From: Phycicoccus sp. Soil802
GTDB taxonomy: Bacteria > Actinomycetota > Actinomycetes > Actinomycetales > Dermatophilaceae
NCBI RefSeq assembly: GCF_001429605.1
Contig: NZ_LMSS01000007.1
Coordinates: forward strand, 62,001-126,000
DNA length: 64,000 nt
Direction: 5' to 3'
The translations under genes were made by a program, and so were the position numbers. Shown piece by piece: positions 53,176 to 62,016 of this stretch; the stretch's first letter is position 1, and each line of letters opens with the position of its first letter. Below the pieces are notes generated by a model. It searched no databases. It worked only from the letters and a program-made list of their open reading frames with translations, and was not told the origin of the DNA.

Positions 53176-54030
53176 ATGAAACTTCGTCGCGCGCTGGCCG
53201 TCTTCGGCATCAGCACCGCCATGGTCGGGGGCACCACCCTCGCCGCATCGGCCATCACCGGGGGCGACCTCGACGGCAACGGCCACCCGAACGTGGGCAT
53301 GATCGCGTTCTACGACGGCACCGGCCGGTTCCGCTGCAGCGCCACCCTGGTGTCGCCGACCGTCCTGGTCACCGCAGCGCACTGCACCGACGGCACGGTC
53401 GGCAAGACCGCCGTGACCTTCAAGTCCGTGGTGGCGGAGGCCCCGCCGTCGCCACTGCCGGCGGCCGCCAACCCTGCCGCGGGCTACACGTCGGCAGAGC
53501 TGACCGCGGCCGGCTTCCTCAGCGGCACCGCGCACACCCACCCGGGCTACTCGGACTTCACCGACCTGCGGAACTGGAACGACGTGGGCGTCATCGTCCT
53601 CGACGCCCCGGTCACCACCATCGCCCCGGCGACCATCGCCCCGACGAACTACCTCGACAAGTACACGCCCAACGTCCTGAACAAGACGCTGTTCACGGCG
53701 GTCGGCTACGGCACCGAGGTGCGCCAGGCCGAGAGTGGTCCCCAGAAGCCCACGCCGATGTCCTACCCGATCGTGCGCCGGGTCACCGACGAGGTGGGGC
53801 AGAAGCTCACGCCGCAGATCCTCCAGGTCAACGGCAACGAGAACGACCCGCGCGGTGGCGGTGGCACCTGCTTCGGCGACTCCGGTGGCCCGTCGTTCAA
53901 CGGTGGCTACCAGGTGACCGTGACGAGCTACGGCTACACGTCCAACTGCCGTTACCTCGGTGGTCTGCAGCGGATCGACATCCCGGTCGTCCAGAGCTGG
54001 CTCGCAGGGTTCGGCGTGGGCCACGCCTGA
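53176..54030 (+). CDS. Secreted trypsin-like (S1) serine protease
   Basis: 284 residues with a signal peptide (cleavage near ASA, residue 25). The catalytic triad is intact: TAAHC, NDVGVIVLD and CFGDSGGPS. The domain begins GGDLDGNGHPNVGMIAFYDG with no obvious activation propeptide. It is probably an extracellular protease of the streptogrisin/trypsin class of unknown target. ATG 53176 is preceded by AGGGAG at 5 nt. It is a single gene; the 233-bp gap after it (54031-54263) shows only GC-rich direct repeats (about 54229-54262). Confidence 0.9.
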   Translation: MKLRRALAVFGISTAMVGGTTLAASAITGGDLDGNGHPNVGMIAFYDGTGRFRCSATLVSPTVLVTAAHCTDGTVGKTAVTFKSVVAEAPPSPLPAAANPAAGYTSAELTAAGFLSGTAHTHPGYSDFTDLRNWNDVGVIVLDAPVTTIAPATIAPTNYLDKYTPNVLNKTLFTAVGYGTEVRQAESGPQKPTPMSYPIVRRVTDEVGQKLTPQILQVNGNENDPRGGGGTCFGDSGGPSFNGGYQVTVTSYGYTSNCRYLGGLQRIDIPVVQSWLAGFGVGHA

Positions 54031-54263
54031 CCCGGTCCGACTCGACGTGGCGGCGCCCCTCGTGGGCGTCGCCACGTTCGTCGACCGCGACGCTGGAACG
54101 GCGCGGGGCGGGCGGCGAGCGGAGCAGGACGGGTGGCGAGGGCGGCGGTGTTCATGGCTCCACCGTGCTGGGTCGCCGTCAAGCAGGGGTATGCGGTGCC
54201 TGTGGCCTCCCTGTGCGCGTCAGCCTCGCGGGTGGGCGCCCTCGCGGGTGGGCGCCCTCGGGG

Positions 54264-54923
54264 TCAGCCGCGCCCCTCGGCGGTGCGATCCGGTCCTGGA
54301 GCCGCGCCACGGAGCTCCTCGAAGGTCGGCCCGGACCGGGAGATCGCGTCGAGCAGCCCGGTCAGCGGCCGCGGCAGGGCGTCCAGGTCGAGCGCCCCGG
54401 CCAGCGCGCCGGCCATCAGCTCCTTGCGCCCCGACGCCGCCCCCGCGAACCGGTGGACCCGGTCGTGGAAGGAGCCCGAAACCCACGCCGGCTGCTGGGT
54501 CAGCATCGCGAACCGCTGGGTGAGTCCGAGCTCCTCCAGCACCGTCCGGGTGCCCGCCTCGCCCAGATGGCGCACCAGCTCGTCCTCAAGGTCCCGGTCG
54601 CAGACCTGGAAGCCCCACCAGGGCAGGTCGCCCGGCCCGTCCACGGCACAGCCGACCCGACGCAGGGCGCGGACGAAGAACGGCGCCTCCGGGGCGTCGC
54701 ACATCCCCAGCACCCGCGGGCTGTCGGTCGCCTCCGTCGCGGCGAACAGGTGCCGACGGATGTTGGTGGCGCCGTGCATGTCGACCAGCTCGACCCCGCG
54801 CGCCTCCAGGGAGACCCCGGCGCGCTGCGCGACCACCCGCACGGCAGCGACGTCAGAGGCTCCCTCCAGCAGCACCCACACGGGCGCCGCTGGTCCGACC
54901 TGCGCGGGCACGGACACGGTCAT
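54264..54923 (-). CDS. TOPRIM-domain protein (OLD-nuclease-like)
   Basis: About 219 residues. The N-terminal segment APVWVLLEGASDVAAVRVVAQRAG resembles the first strand and conserved Glu of TOPRIM domains in OLD-family nucleases, and MCDAPEAP may hold the acidic pair. The ATPase half of OLD proteins is absent. Such stand-alone TOPRIM proteins are widespread in actinobacteria, with unknown function. ATG 54923 chosen. It has no operon partner. Confidence 0.75.
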   Translation of the reverse strand: MTVSVPAQVGPAAPVWVLLEGASDVAAVRVVAQRAGVSLEARGVELVDMHGATNIRRHLFAATEATDSPRVLGMCDAPEAPFFVRALRRVGCAVDGPGDLPWWGFQVCDRDLEDELVRHLGEAGTRTVLEELGLTQRFAMLTQQPAWVSGSFHDRVHRFAGAASGRKELMAGALAGALDLDALPRPLTGLLDAISRSGPTFEELRGAAPGPDRTAEGRG

Positions 54924-55030
54924 ACCGGTCAATCTGCCAGATCGACCCGCCCGGGCGCCGGGGCATTTCCGGCCGCAGTGGTCCCGCGACCGTGGCGTGG
55001 TCGGGCCGCCTCAGCGGGGTCGTCGCGGGG

Positions 55031-55888
55031 TCAGCGGGGCAGGGACTGCCCGGGGCAGGCGGTGAGCACCCGGACCATGGCGTCGCGCTCGGCGGCGGTG
55101 ACGGCCAGCGCGTAGCGGTGCTTGACCGCGATCTGCCGTGCGACGTAGGCGCACCGGACCGCCTTGCGCGGCGGCAGCCAGGTGGCGGCGTCGCCGTCTC
55201 CCTTGCGCTGGTTGGTGGGCCCGTCGACGGCCAGGAGGTTGAGCGGGTCGTTGGCGAACGCCGTGCGGGTCTTCGTGGTCCACCGCTGGGCACCCTTCTG
55301 CCACGCGTCCGACAGGGCGACGACGTGGTCGACCTGGACGGCGTTGGACGTGCCCGGGCCACGGACGAACGCGATGCGCGTGCCCGTGTACGGGTCGGTC
55401 AAGGTGCCGGTGAGCACCAGGCAGCCGTGGGCGCCTGCCTTGAGGGTGGTGCCGGTGAGGTCGCGCCGCAGGATGTCGTTGCGGGTGTCGCAGCCGTTGC
55501 GGTCGACGTCGGCCCAGGCCTGCCCGAACAGGTCACGGTCGTAGCCGGTCCGCGGCGCCCGACCCTTCACCGTCAAGGTCGCCAAGGTCGTGACGGCCGT
55601 GCCCGGCCGCACCGTTGCCGTCTGGGCGGGCGCGGGCTGGTCCTGCGACGAGGTATGCCGCGTGCTCGGCGCTGCGACGGCGCTCGAGGTCGTGGCCGGG
55701 AGACCCGCCGTGACGACCGCGGCCGTGATGGAGGGCGACGCCGGGTTGGTGGTCCCGCTGCTCGACCCGGCGCGAGAGGTTGCGGACGCCGCCGAGTCGG
55801 CGCTGGCAGGCGCGCAGGCCGCGAGCGCGAGGACTGCGAGGATCGACCCAGCCAGAGCTGGCCGGTGGCGGTCGGATCGACGGATCAT
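55031..55888 (-). CDS. Secreted HNH (DUF1524-like) nuclease lipoprotein
   Basis: 285 residues: lipobox LALAAC (Cys near 24), a Ser/Thr/Ala-rich linker to about 95, then a DUF1524/GmrSD-type HNH domain: DRNGCDTRNDILRRDL, the catalytic VQVDHVVALSDAW and NLLAVDGPTNQRKGD, closing with CAYVARQIAVKHRYAL. Actinobacterial exported members are presumed DNases or RNases for nutrient use or competition. The start is uncertain (ATG 55888 or TTG 55900). It contains the last GTATGCCG copy of the window. Confidence 0.85.
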   Translation of the reverse strand: MIRRSDRHRPALAGSILAVLALAACAPASADSAASATSRAGSSSGTTNPASPSITAAVVTAGLPATTSSAVAAPSTRHTSSQDQPAPAQTATVRPGTAVTTLATLTVKGRAPRTGYDRDLFGQAWADVDRNGCDTRNDILRRDLTGTTLKAGAHGCLVLTGTLTDPYTGTRIAFVRGPGTSNAVQVDHVVALSDAWQKGAQRWTTKTRTAFANDPLNLLAVDGPTNQRKGDGDAATWLPPRKAVRCAYVARQIAVKHRYALAVTAAERDAMVRVLTACPGQSLPR

Positions 55889-56050
55889 GAGGAGGGACAA
55901 GCACTTCCGGGCGTAGCAGGAAATGAGGAACGTTCACTCGGTGGCGGCCACGCTAGGCCGGCGCCGACCACGCCTGCGCCGAAACCGGACAACCCTGCCC
56001 GAACGGACGAGCAGCCACTCGTCCGAGCTGCCCGAGCCGGCAGCAGGCGG

Positions 56051-56088
56051 CTCCGGCGCGGAGCCCAATCGCGGGCCCCGCGCCGGAG
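56051..56088 (-). terminator. GC hairpin after the small secreted protein gene
   Basis: CTCCGGCGCGG (56051-56061) pairs perfectly with 56078-56088. It lies 24 bp downstream of the minus-strand stop codon at 56113. Confidence 0.6.
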
Positions 56089-56112
56089 CGGTCAACCATC
56101 TGGCGAGCCAGC

Positions 56113-56649
56113 TCAGAGGGTCGTGGTCGCCACGGTGAGGGTGAGCAGTCGGCTCTGACCGCCCCACAGCGCATAGAGGCCACCGGTGCCGGTGCCCGTC
56201 TGCGTCACGGAGGTGATGGCGCCCAGCCCGCTGTTACCCGGGCAACCGTCTCCGACAGCCGGGATGTTCGTGCCGGTCGAGGTGACCGTGCCGAAGCCGG
56301 TGAGGTACCAGCCCGTCATCGGCCCCTGCTTGCCGCTGCTGTTGGTGCGGGAGTCGCTGCCCACGGTCGCGTTGACCGAGGAGCGCTTGGTGTTCGTGAT
56401 GACGTGGTGCCCGCCGGGGTTGTCGAACTCGCAGACGACCTCGTAGGTGGCGGTGCTGTCATAGGCGAACGTCACGCCTGCGACGTTGTCCTGCATGGCC
56501 TTGTTGTTCCAGCCGTAGGCGCTCTGGACCTCCCCCTTGCCGACCCAGCCCACACCGCCTGCATCCATCGTGTACGCAGACGCCGACCCGGCTGCTGCCA
56601 GCAGCAGCCCGGCCCCCAGCGCGGCCACAGCCACAGTCTTCCTGAACAT
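56113..56649 (-). CDS. Small secreted protein of unknown function
   Basis: 178 residues with a clear Sec signal peptide (FRKTVAVAALGAGLLLAAAGSASA, cleaved near residue 24). The mature domain is Gly/Thr/Asn-rich with two cysteines (CEFDN and GCPGN) and predicted beta strands (VTFAYDSTATYEVVC, HHVITNTKRSS). It could be an extracellular beta-sandwich. I do not recognise the family. AGGGGAC precedes the start. It is divergent from the ECF sigma operon. Confidence 0.72.
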   Translation of the reverse strand: MFRKTVAVAALGAGLLLAAAGSASAYTMDAGGVGWVGKGEVQSAYGWNNKAMQDNVAGVTFAYDSTATYEVVCEFDNPGGHHVITNTKRSSVNATVGSDSRTNSSGKQGPMTGWYLTGFGTVTSTGTNIPAVGDGCPGNSGLGAITSVTQTGTGTGGLYALWGGQSRLLTLTVATTTL

Positions 56650-56920
56650 GAGCAAGTCCCCTCGATCACGGGCGACCCCTGCGGTCTCCCTGGGGCGAAG
56701 GATGGCCCAGCCGGACCAAGGTAGGTATGGATTTGGTCAAGTAGCGGTCAAGGCAAGGCCAAGTTGCACCCGTTCAGGTGAGGACATCCGCGACCTACCG
56801 GACAATTGCCCACCCGAGGCACCGGGATGGGCGCCTGCCTCCAGCATCCGACCTCGTCCGAACGGGCGACGGGTTCGGCGAACCGCCACCGGACCCGAGC
56901 CGGCTCCAGATACTGGCCCT

Positions 56921-57472
56921 GTGGCGCGCGAGGACTTCGCGGAGCTCCTCTCCAAGGCACAGGCCGGCGACGAGGAGGCTTTCTCGCGCCTGTGGCTGGA
57001 CCTCAACCCCCGTCTCGTGCGCTACCTCTCGTTGGAGCCTGGCGGTCATGCCGAGGACCTGGCAGCCGAGACGTGGATCTCGGTGATCAAGGGCCTTCGT
57101 CGGTTTCGTGGCAACGAGGTCGAGTGGCGCGCCTGGGTGTTCACCACGGCCAGGCGGCGAGCCCTGGATGCCGCCCGGCGCCGCTCCCGGCGACCACGGG
57201 AGGTGCTCGGCGACCCCAGCGAGCAGGCGTGGGCGGTTCCCGACCCGAGCCTCGGCGTGCTGGAGGACCTGAGCCCGGGATCGGTGGTCGCCCTGTTGTC
57301 GACCCTGCCTGCGGTGCAGGCCGAGGTGTTGGCCCTTCGAGTCATCGCTGGACTGCCGGTGGAGACCGTGGCCGCGATGGTGGGCAAGAGCCCGGGAGCC
57401 GTCCGGGTGTCGGCCCATCGCGGACTGCGGACCCTCGCAGCGACCCTGCGGAGCCAAGGTGTAACGCAGTAA
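56921..57472 (+). CDS. ECF-type RNA polymerase sigma factor
   Basis: 183 residues: region 2 (AEDLAAETWISVIKGLRRFRGNEVEWRAWVF) and region 4 (LSTLPAVQAEVLALRVIAGLPVETVAAMVGKSPGAVRVSAHRGL). GTG 56921 lies about 11 nt after GATACT and has no ribosome binding site, so a leaderless transcript is possible. The open frame upstream is not protein-like. It heads a three-gene run with a membrane regulator-like protein and a TadG-like protein. Confidence 0.85.
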   Translation: MAREDFAELLSKAQAGDEEAFSRLWLDLNPRLVRYLSLEPGGHAEDLAAETWISVIKGLRRFRGNEVEWRAWVFTTARRRALDAARRRSRRPREVLGDPSEQAWAVPDPSLGVLEDLSPGSVVALLSTLPAVQAEVLALRVIAGLPVETVAAMVGKSPGAVRVSAHRGLRTLAATLRSQGVTQ

Positions 57473-57498
57473 CCGCTGGCGGCGCTTCATCCAGTGCC

Positions 57499-58284
57499 AT
57501 GACTGATTTCACCGACCCCACCGGCAGCGGCGCCGAGCCCGTGATCTCGGACGCCGATCTGGACTCGATGCTCAAGGGCCACCGTCCCCTCGAGGGCGCC
57601 CCCGAGGTCCAGCGGGTTGCCGACGCCATGAACGCACTGACCTCGCCGCCCGAGCGCAGCGAGCTGGCCGGCTATGCGAAGGCCATGACCGCCTATGGCA
57701 GCACCTTCGCCCAGCCCCGATCCCGAAGGGTCGCCATGATCCCCTCAGCAACTGGTCTCAGGGCCCTCGCATCCGCGGCGGGCGCCGCGGTCGCACTGGG
57801 CGGTGTGGCGACGATCGTCTTCGCCTCGGGTGCGATGGGCCCGGCTCATCCGACTCCGGTCGCGCCGGTGGCCACCAGCGCGACGACCGATGCCGCGAAG
57901 CCGACGCCGAAGCCTGACAAGACCGGCACACCCGTGGGCCCCGACGCGTCCGGTCCGGCCGCGTTCGGACTCTGCAACGCCTGGACCCACCACCAGGCCC
58001 AGGACAAGGACAAGCCCGGCAGCTCGGTGGCCTTCCGCAACCTGGCCAAGGCCGCAGGAGGCGAGGCAAAGATCGCCGCCTACTGCGCGAAGATCCCCCA
58101 CCCCGGCTCTTCTGGTGCCACCAAGACGCCGAAGGGCACCTCGACCTCCAGGACACCGAAGGGGACCTCGACGTCCAAGAGCAAGGCACCAGCGACGCCG
58201 CCGGGCCAGTCCAAGACCACCCTGCCCACGCCGACGCTGACCACACCCGGGCCCGTGACCACCCTCCCCACGAACGCCCCATGA
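57499..58284 (+). CDS. Single-pass membrane protein, likely partner (anti-sigma-like) of the ECF sigma factor
   Basis: 261 residues. The cytosolic N-terminus (ISDADLDSMLKGHRPLEGAPEV, to about 70) resembles a conserved module found after ECF sigma genes in actinobacteria. One hydrophobic segment lies at about 90-112, then a Thr/Pro-rich stalk, a small domain with two cysteines (FGLCNAWTHH, IAAYCAKI), and a tail with duplicated TPKGTSTS. Anti-sigma function is inferred from topology and position only. It lies 26 bp after the sigma gene and overlaps the next gene by 4 bp. Confidence 0.75.
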   Translation: MTDFTDPTGSGAEPVISDADLDSMLKGHRPLEGAPEVQRVADAMNALTSPPERSELAGYAKAMTAYGSTFAQPRSRRVAMIPSATGLRALASAAGAAVALGGVATIVFASGAMGPAHPTPVAPVATSATTDAAKPTPKPDKTGTPVGPDASGPAAFGLCNAWTHHQAQDKDKPGSSVAFRNLAKAAGGEAKIAAYCAKIPHPGSSGATKTPKGTSTSRTPKGTSTSKSKAPATPPGQSKTTLPTPTLTTPGPVTTLPTNAP

Positions 58285-59486
58285 GCCGGTTTGACGCCTG
58301 GAGGACGGGCACCCTACGGCGCCGCCTGGGGAGTGAGCGGTCGGACCGCGGCGCGGTCGCGGTGACCGTCGCAGTGATGATGGTGGTCCTGGTGGGCATC
58401 GGAGCCTTCACCCTCGACTTCGGCGTGTCCTACGCCAGCACCCGACGGCTCCAGGCCGCCTCGGATGCCGCGGCGCTGGCGGCCGCGAACGTCTTCGCGG
58501 ACAAGACCGGCAGCTGCGCGACGATCCTCGCCACCCCGGCGTGGACCGCCGCCGCAGCCAGCGCTGCCTCCGCCATCCGCGAGGACAACCGACCGGGCAG
58601 CACCGAGGCCAGCTACAGCGCCACCTGCACCACCAAGGGGTCCATCCAGGTCCGGTACGTGTCGGGGGGCTCCACGCCCACCCTGCTCGGCGGGATCTTC
58701 GGTCACAACGGCCCGTACTCCACCACCCGACCCGCCACCGCCATCGTCTCCGCGCCCTCCGAGGCGATCGGCGTCCGGCCCTACGCGGTCTGCGGGAGCC
58801 AGCTGCCCACGGTGCTGCCCTCCACGGTCTTCCAGATGACGCTCCCCTCGACCGGGAACACCATGTGCCCCGGCGCCAGCAGCAGCGGCAACTGGTGGTC
58901 CATCGACTGCCCCGAGGCCGGCAGCAACAGCACCACCTACCTGGGCACGGCGACCCAGAACGGCTGCACCGACCCGATCACGATCGTCCCCAACCAGACC
59001 CCGCGCACCGGCTCCGCCCTGCGCACCTACCTGGAGGGCAGCTGCCCGGCGAAGTCCAGCTCCTGCCTGGCAGCCAACAGCGGCAACCTGGGTGGCACAC
59101 CGATCCTGCAGGCCTGGGACTCCTTGGTGAGCACGCACAAGCAGATCCTGCTGCCGGTGTTCTGCGGGGTGCCACCCTGCGACCAGTCGGCGGTGGTCAA
59201 CGCCGGCGGCAACAACGCCATCTACCCGGTCCAGGCGCTGATCGGTGTGGTCGTCTGTGGCTACCACTTCGGAGGCCAGGACAGCTCGGGGCTGAGCATG
59301 ACCGGCGAGTGTGCCGGACCCACCAACAACCCCTCGTCGTTGACCCCAGCGACGGGAGACAACCAGACCAACTACCTCTTGCTCAAGGCCGTGAAGCTAC
59401 GGCTGTCCGGCTCGAGCCACGAGAGCGACTGCGCCCTCGGCACGTCCTGCGACCTCCAGGTGCGGCAGGTCTACCTCATCGAGTAG
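58281..59486 (+). CDS. TadG/Flp-pilus-like envelope protein
   Basis: 401 residues. The N-terminus reads SDRGAVAVTVAVMMVVLVGIGAFTLDFGVSYAS, a TadE/TadG-type segment with Gly-Ala preceding a hydrophobic helix (about 25-47), followed by RRLQAASDAAALAAAN. The long extracytoplasmic part (about 70-401) is Ser/Thr/Asn/Gly-rich with many cysteines, suggesting disulfide-bonded structure. No tad secretion genes are nearby, so this is an orphan. ATG overlaps the previous stop (ATGA). Confidence 0.8.
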   Translation: MSRFDAWRTGTLRRRLGSERSDRGAVAVTVAVMMVVLVGIGAFTLDFGVSYASTRRLQAASDAAALAAANVFADKTGSCATILATPAWTAAAASAASAIREDNRPGSTEASYSATCTTKGSIQVRYVSGGSTPTLLGGIFGHNGPYSTTRPATAIVSAPSEAIGVRPYAVCGSQLPTVLPSTVFQMTLPSTGNTMCPGASSSGNWWSIDCPEAGSNSTTYLGTATQNGCTDPITIVPNQTPRTGSALRTYLEGSCPAKSSSCLAANSGNLGGTPILQAWDSLVSTHKQILLPVFCGVPPCDQSAVVNAGGNNAIYPVQALIGVVVCGYHFGGQDSSGLSMTGECAGPTNNPSSLTPATGDNQTNYLLLKAVKLRLSGSSHESDCALGTSCDLQVRQVYLIE

Positions 59487-59586
59487 CACTGCGAGTGGGC
59501 GACCAAGGCTCGGCGTTGGTTCACCAGCGGCTCGAGTCGCTGCCTCCGTTCGCACACGCCGCACGGACGCCGTGTCACCATGACGC

Positions 59587-60147
59587 ATGACTGCAGAGCT
59601 GGACGTCCTCTCGGTGGGGTACGCCGACGAACGCGTGGCCAGCACCGTGGTCCTCATCCGGGACGGGTCGCACGCGGTGGTGGTGGATCCCGGGATGGTG
59701 TCCCACCGCGGCAAGATCCTCGACCCGCTCGAGGCGCTCGGGCTGCAGGCCTCAGACGTCCGCGACGTGGTCTTCAGCCACCACCACCCCGACCACACGC
59801 TGAACGCAGCATTGTTCGAGCGAGCGCGGTTCCACGACTTCTGGGCCGTCTACGAGGGCGACACGTGGACCGACCGTCCGGCGGACGGGTTCGAGGTCTC
59901 CCCCTCGGTGCGGCTGATGGCGACGCCCGGACACACGGCCCAGGACATCACGACCCTGGTTGACACCGCAGAGGGCCTGGTCGCCTGCACCCACCTGTGG
60001 TGGTCCGAGGACGGTCCAGACGAAGACCCCCTCGCGGAGGACCAGGCCACCCTGGAACGGTCTCGGGCTGCGCTGCTGGCGCTGGAGCCGGTGCTCATCG
60101 TGCCCGGCCACGGCACACCGTTCCGGCCCGACCAAGTCAGACGTTGA
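59587..60147 (+). CDS. Metallo-beta-lactamase-fold hydrolase
   Basis: A 186-residue MBL-fold enzyme: strand VVLIRDGSHAVVVDPGM, metal motif FSHHHPDHT, MATPGHTAQD and C-terminal PGHGTPF. The sequence resembles MBLAC1-like hydrolases. The substrate is unknown. It appears to be monocistronic and is the last clear chromosomal-type gene before the low-density right end of the window. Confidence 0.9.
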   Translation: MTAELDVLSVGYADERVASTVVLIRDGSHAVVVDPGMVSHRGKILDPLEALGLQASDVRDVVFSHHHPDHTLNAALFERARFHDFWAVYEGDTWTDRPADGFEVSPSVRLMATPGHTAQDITTLVDTAEGLVACTHLWWSEDGPDEDPLAEDQATLERSRAALLALEPVLIVPGHGTPFRPDQVRR

Positions 60148-60747
60148 AGCGGAACTGCGACCCCGGGCTTTGGGCCTGTGTTGCGGCGGTATTTGCGCTG
60201 GTCAGCGCTCCGACTGGCTTCGGTTGTGTGACGGTGGCTGCCGCAGGGCGTGAATCTCGTGTGCCCCAAATGTGCCCCAGAAGGGCTGGGCAGGGAGAGC
60301 CACCGACCCGATCGCGGAGCAGTGGAGGGCGGCGCTCGAGTCGGTCAAGGCCGCCCTGACATGAACGCCGATGTGGCGGTACACGGAGTGTGCACCGTGA
60401 CCTGGCTGGGAGCTCGGCCTTGACGGGCTCGTGAGTGCCGGCCGGAGGCTGCGGAGTCGGGTCGGCGGCTCGGTGGTGAGGAGTGCCTCGGACAAGATCC
60501 GGGGCACTTCGTCTGTTCGCGGGGTGCGTTGGGGTGCGCGAGGACGGCGCGCCAGCGCCGCCCGCAGCGCGGGGCCCCATCGCGGGGCCCCGCGTCGCGG
60601 CGAAGCCGCGCTTGAGCCATGTGAAGAAAGTCCTCACCGATTCGCACACGTCACGGATGCGTGCTCGCTGTGCTTCGTCGTCTGATGCGTGCCACCTGGA
60701 CGCGGCTCGCGGCGTGCCCGGTTGTCAGTCCGGGGGCCACGCGCGGT
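60148..60747. other. Gene-poor region with possible integration-junction remnants
   Basis: No intact gene is supported. At about 60262-60281 there is a close direct repeat GTGCCCCAAATGTGCCCCA. Further on, the plus frame ending at 60363 reads TDPIAEQWRAALESVKAALT then stop, looking like the tail of a lost protein, possibly a recombinase. Around 60575-60615 GGGGCCCC is repeated in a strong GC hairpin. No tRNA gene was found by eye. Confidence 0.45.
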
Positions 60748-61374
60748 TCACGGCTCTACGACGCAGTTGCACAGAAGGCTCCCGTCTCTCGCTGAGCCTG
60801 CATGGACAGCCGGACGCGTGTCGCCATATCGGGCCAAGGCTGTCGAGTAGCGATCGTGGAACACAATCCGAGTCACGTCCTCGAAGCGCCACTGGCCGGG
60901 CTCGCGGGACCAATGGCCCTCGGGCCCGATGAGGTGGATGTCGAACTCCTCCGCGCCGAGCCGACAGAGGTGGCCGATGAGCAACGCGTCCTCGTCGGTC
61001 GCCTCGGTGTGCACGACGATCAGCTGTGCGCTGTCGGCGGCGGCGTGTAGGACCGCTGGTGTCGTCGCACTGGGCGGCAATCGAAAGCCCACGGCCGGTC
61101 GGCCCAGGCCCGCAATCGCCCGCTCGGTGTAGGCAGCCTTGTCATCGTCATCGTGATCGAGCTCGGTGACGTCCTGAAGGCGCACGATGTCATAGCCGTC
61201 GATGTAGGCGGTATCCATCAACCGGTGTAGCGCGACCCAGTCGCCGGAGATACCGACCACGAATCCGCGGACTTCTTCAGCCCACCAATCGTGCTCGCGA
61301 ACGATGCGAACCGGCCGCTGTGATTCCAGTGCTTCAGCCAGGGCGTCTGCAACCGCTGCTTGGGATTGGGGCAT
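60748..61374 (-). CDS. Hypothetical protein with small beta-barrel N-terminal domain
   Basis: 208 residues. The first ~70 (ALESQRPVRIVREHDWWAEEVRGFVV, LHRLMDTAYIDGYDIVRLQDVTEL) look like a small SH3/LSm-like barrel. The C-terminal part (LIVVHTEATDEDALLIGHLCRLGAEEFDIHLIGPEGHW, RFEDVTRIVFHDRYSTALARYG) is a second similar alpha/beta-rich module. The two halves could be an internal duplication of a strand-rich domain. The family is not recognised. It may be element cargo, since it lies near the replication initiator. Confidence 0.7.
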   Translation of the reverse strand: MPQSQAAVADALAEALESQRPVRIVREHDWWAEEVRGFVVGISGDWVALHRLMDTAYIDGYDIVRLQDVTELDHDDDDKAAYTERAIAGLGRPAVGFRLPPSATTPAVLHAAADSAQLIVVHTEATDEDALLIGHLCRLGAEEFDIHLIGPEGHWSREPGQWRFEDVTRIVFHDRYSTALARYGDTRPAVHAGSARDGSLLCNCVVEP

Positions 61375-61605
61375 GGGCGAAGCATGTCAGGCTGGTGGGT
61401 GCAGCGCGCGGGAACAACCCAGCCGGCGGATCTGCCGTGAACCACCTGCCGACGAGGGCGAGCGCACGCTGCGCGGCATGATCGGGCGGTTCGTGCAGTC
61501 CTCGCGTGCCGGGTCGTCGAACCGGACGGCTGGTGCCGTTGAGACCGGCGGCTTCAGACCCCCCACCTACACCCTCGATTGGGATGAGCCCTCTATCGTC
61601 GGTCC

Positions 61606-62016
61606 ATGACCACTCGACTGAACCCCTACCTGAGCTTCGCGGGTGATGCCTCGGCCGCTCTGGCGTTCTACCAGGACGTGTTCGGCGGCGATCTCACGAT
61701 CAACCACTTCGGCGACTTCGGCACCGACGACCACGGCATTGGCGACCAGGTCATGCACGGCCAGCTGGAAACGGCGTCTGGCCTCACGCTGATGGCCGCC
61801 GACATGCTGCCGGGCGAGACGTTGCGGCCCGGGAACAACCTCGCGGTCAGCCTCGGCGGGGACGACACCGAGGGACTGCGCGGCTACTGGCAGGCGCTGT
61901 CGGACGGAGGGACCGTGACGGTCGAGCTGGCCACCCAGCCGTGGGGCGACGAGTTCGGGATGTGCGTCGACCGGTTCGGGACCTCGTGGCTGGTCAACAT
62001 CGCCGGGGGCGGCTGA
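61606..62016 (+). CDS. VOC/PhnB-like glyoxalase-fold protein
   Basis: 136 residues, starting MTTRLNPYLSFAGDASAALAF and continuing YQDVFGGDL, with HGQLETASGLTLMAADM and a closing GDEFGMCVDRFGTSWLVNI. This is the PhnB/DUF3332-like branch of the VOC superfamily, often of unknown substrate. The catalytic metal residues are only partly present. ATG 61606 lies downstream of a promoter-like A/T stretch. The preceding gap 61375-61605 shows no other gene. Confidence 0.88.
   Translation: MTTRLNPYLSFAGDASAALAFYQDVFGGDLTINHFGDFGTDDHGIGDQVMHGQLETASGLTLMAADMLPGETLRPGNNLAVSLGGDDTEGLRGYWQALSDGGTVTVELATQPWGDEFGMCVDRFGTSWLVNIAGGG

Noticed and set aside
60148-60400. tRNA gene as attachment site of the putative element
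   Set aside because: No T-loop consensus, acceptor stem pairing or CCA-proximal pattern could be found.
60137-60685. Several ORFs of 84-170 codons on both strands
   Set aside because: They overlap one another, are Arg/Pro/Ser-rich and contain GC hairpins; none has a ribosome binding site or recognisable domain.
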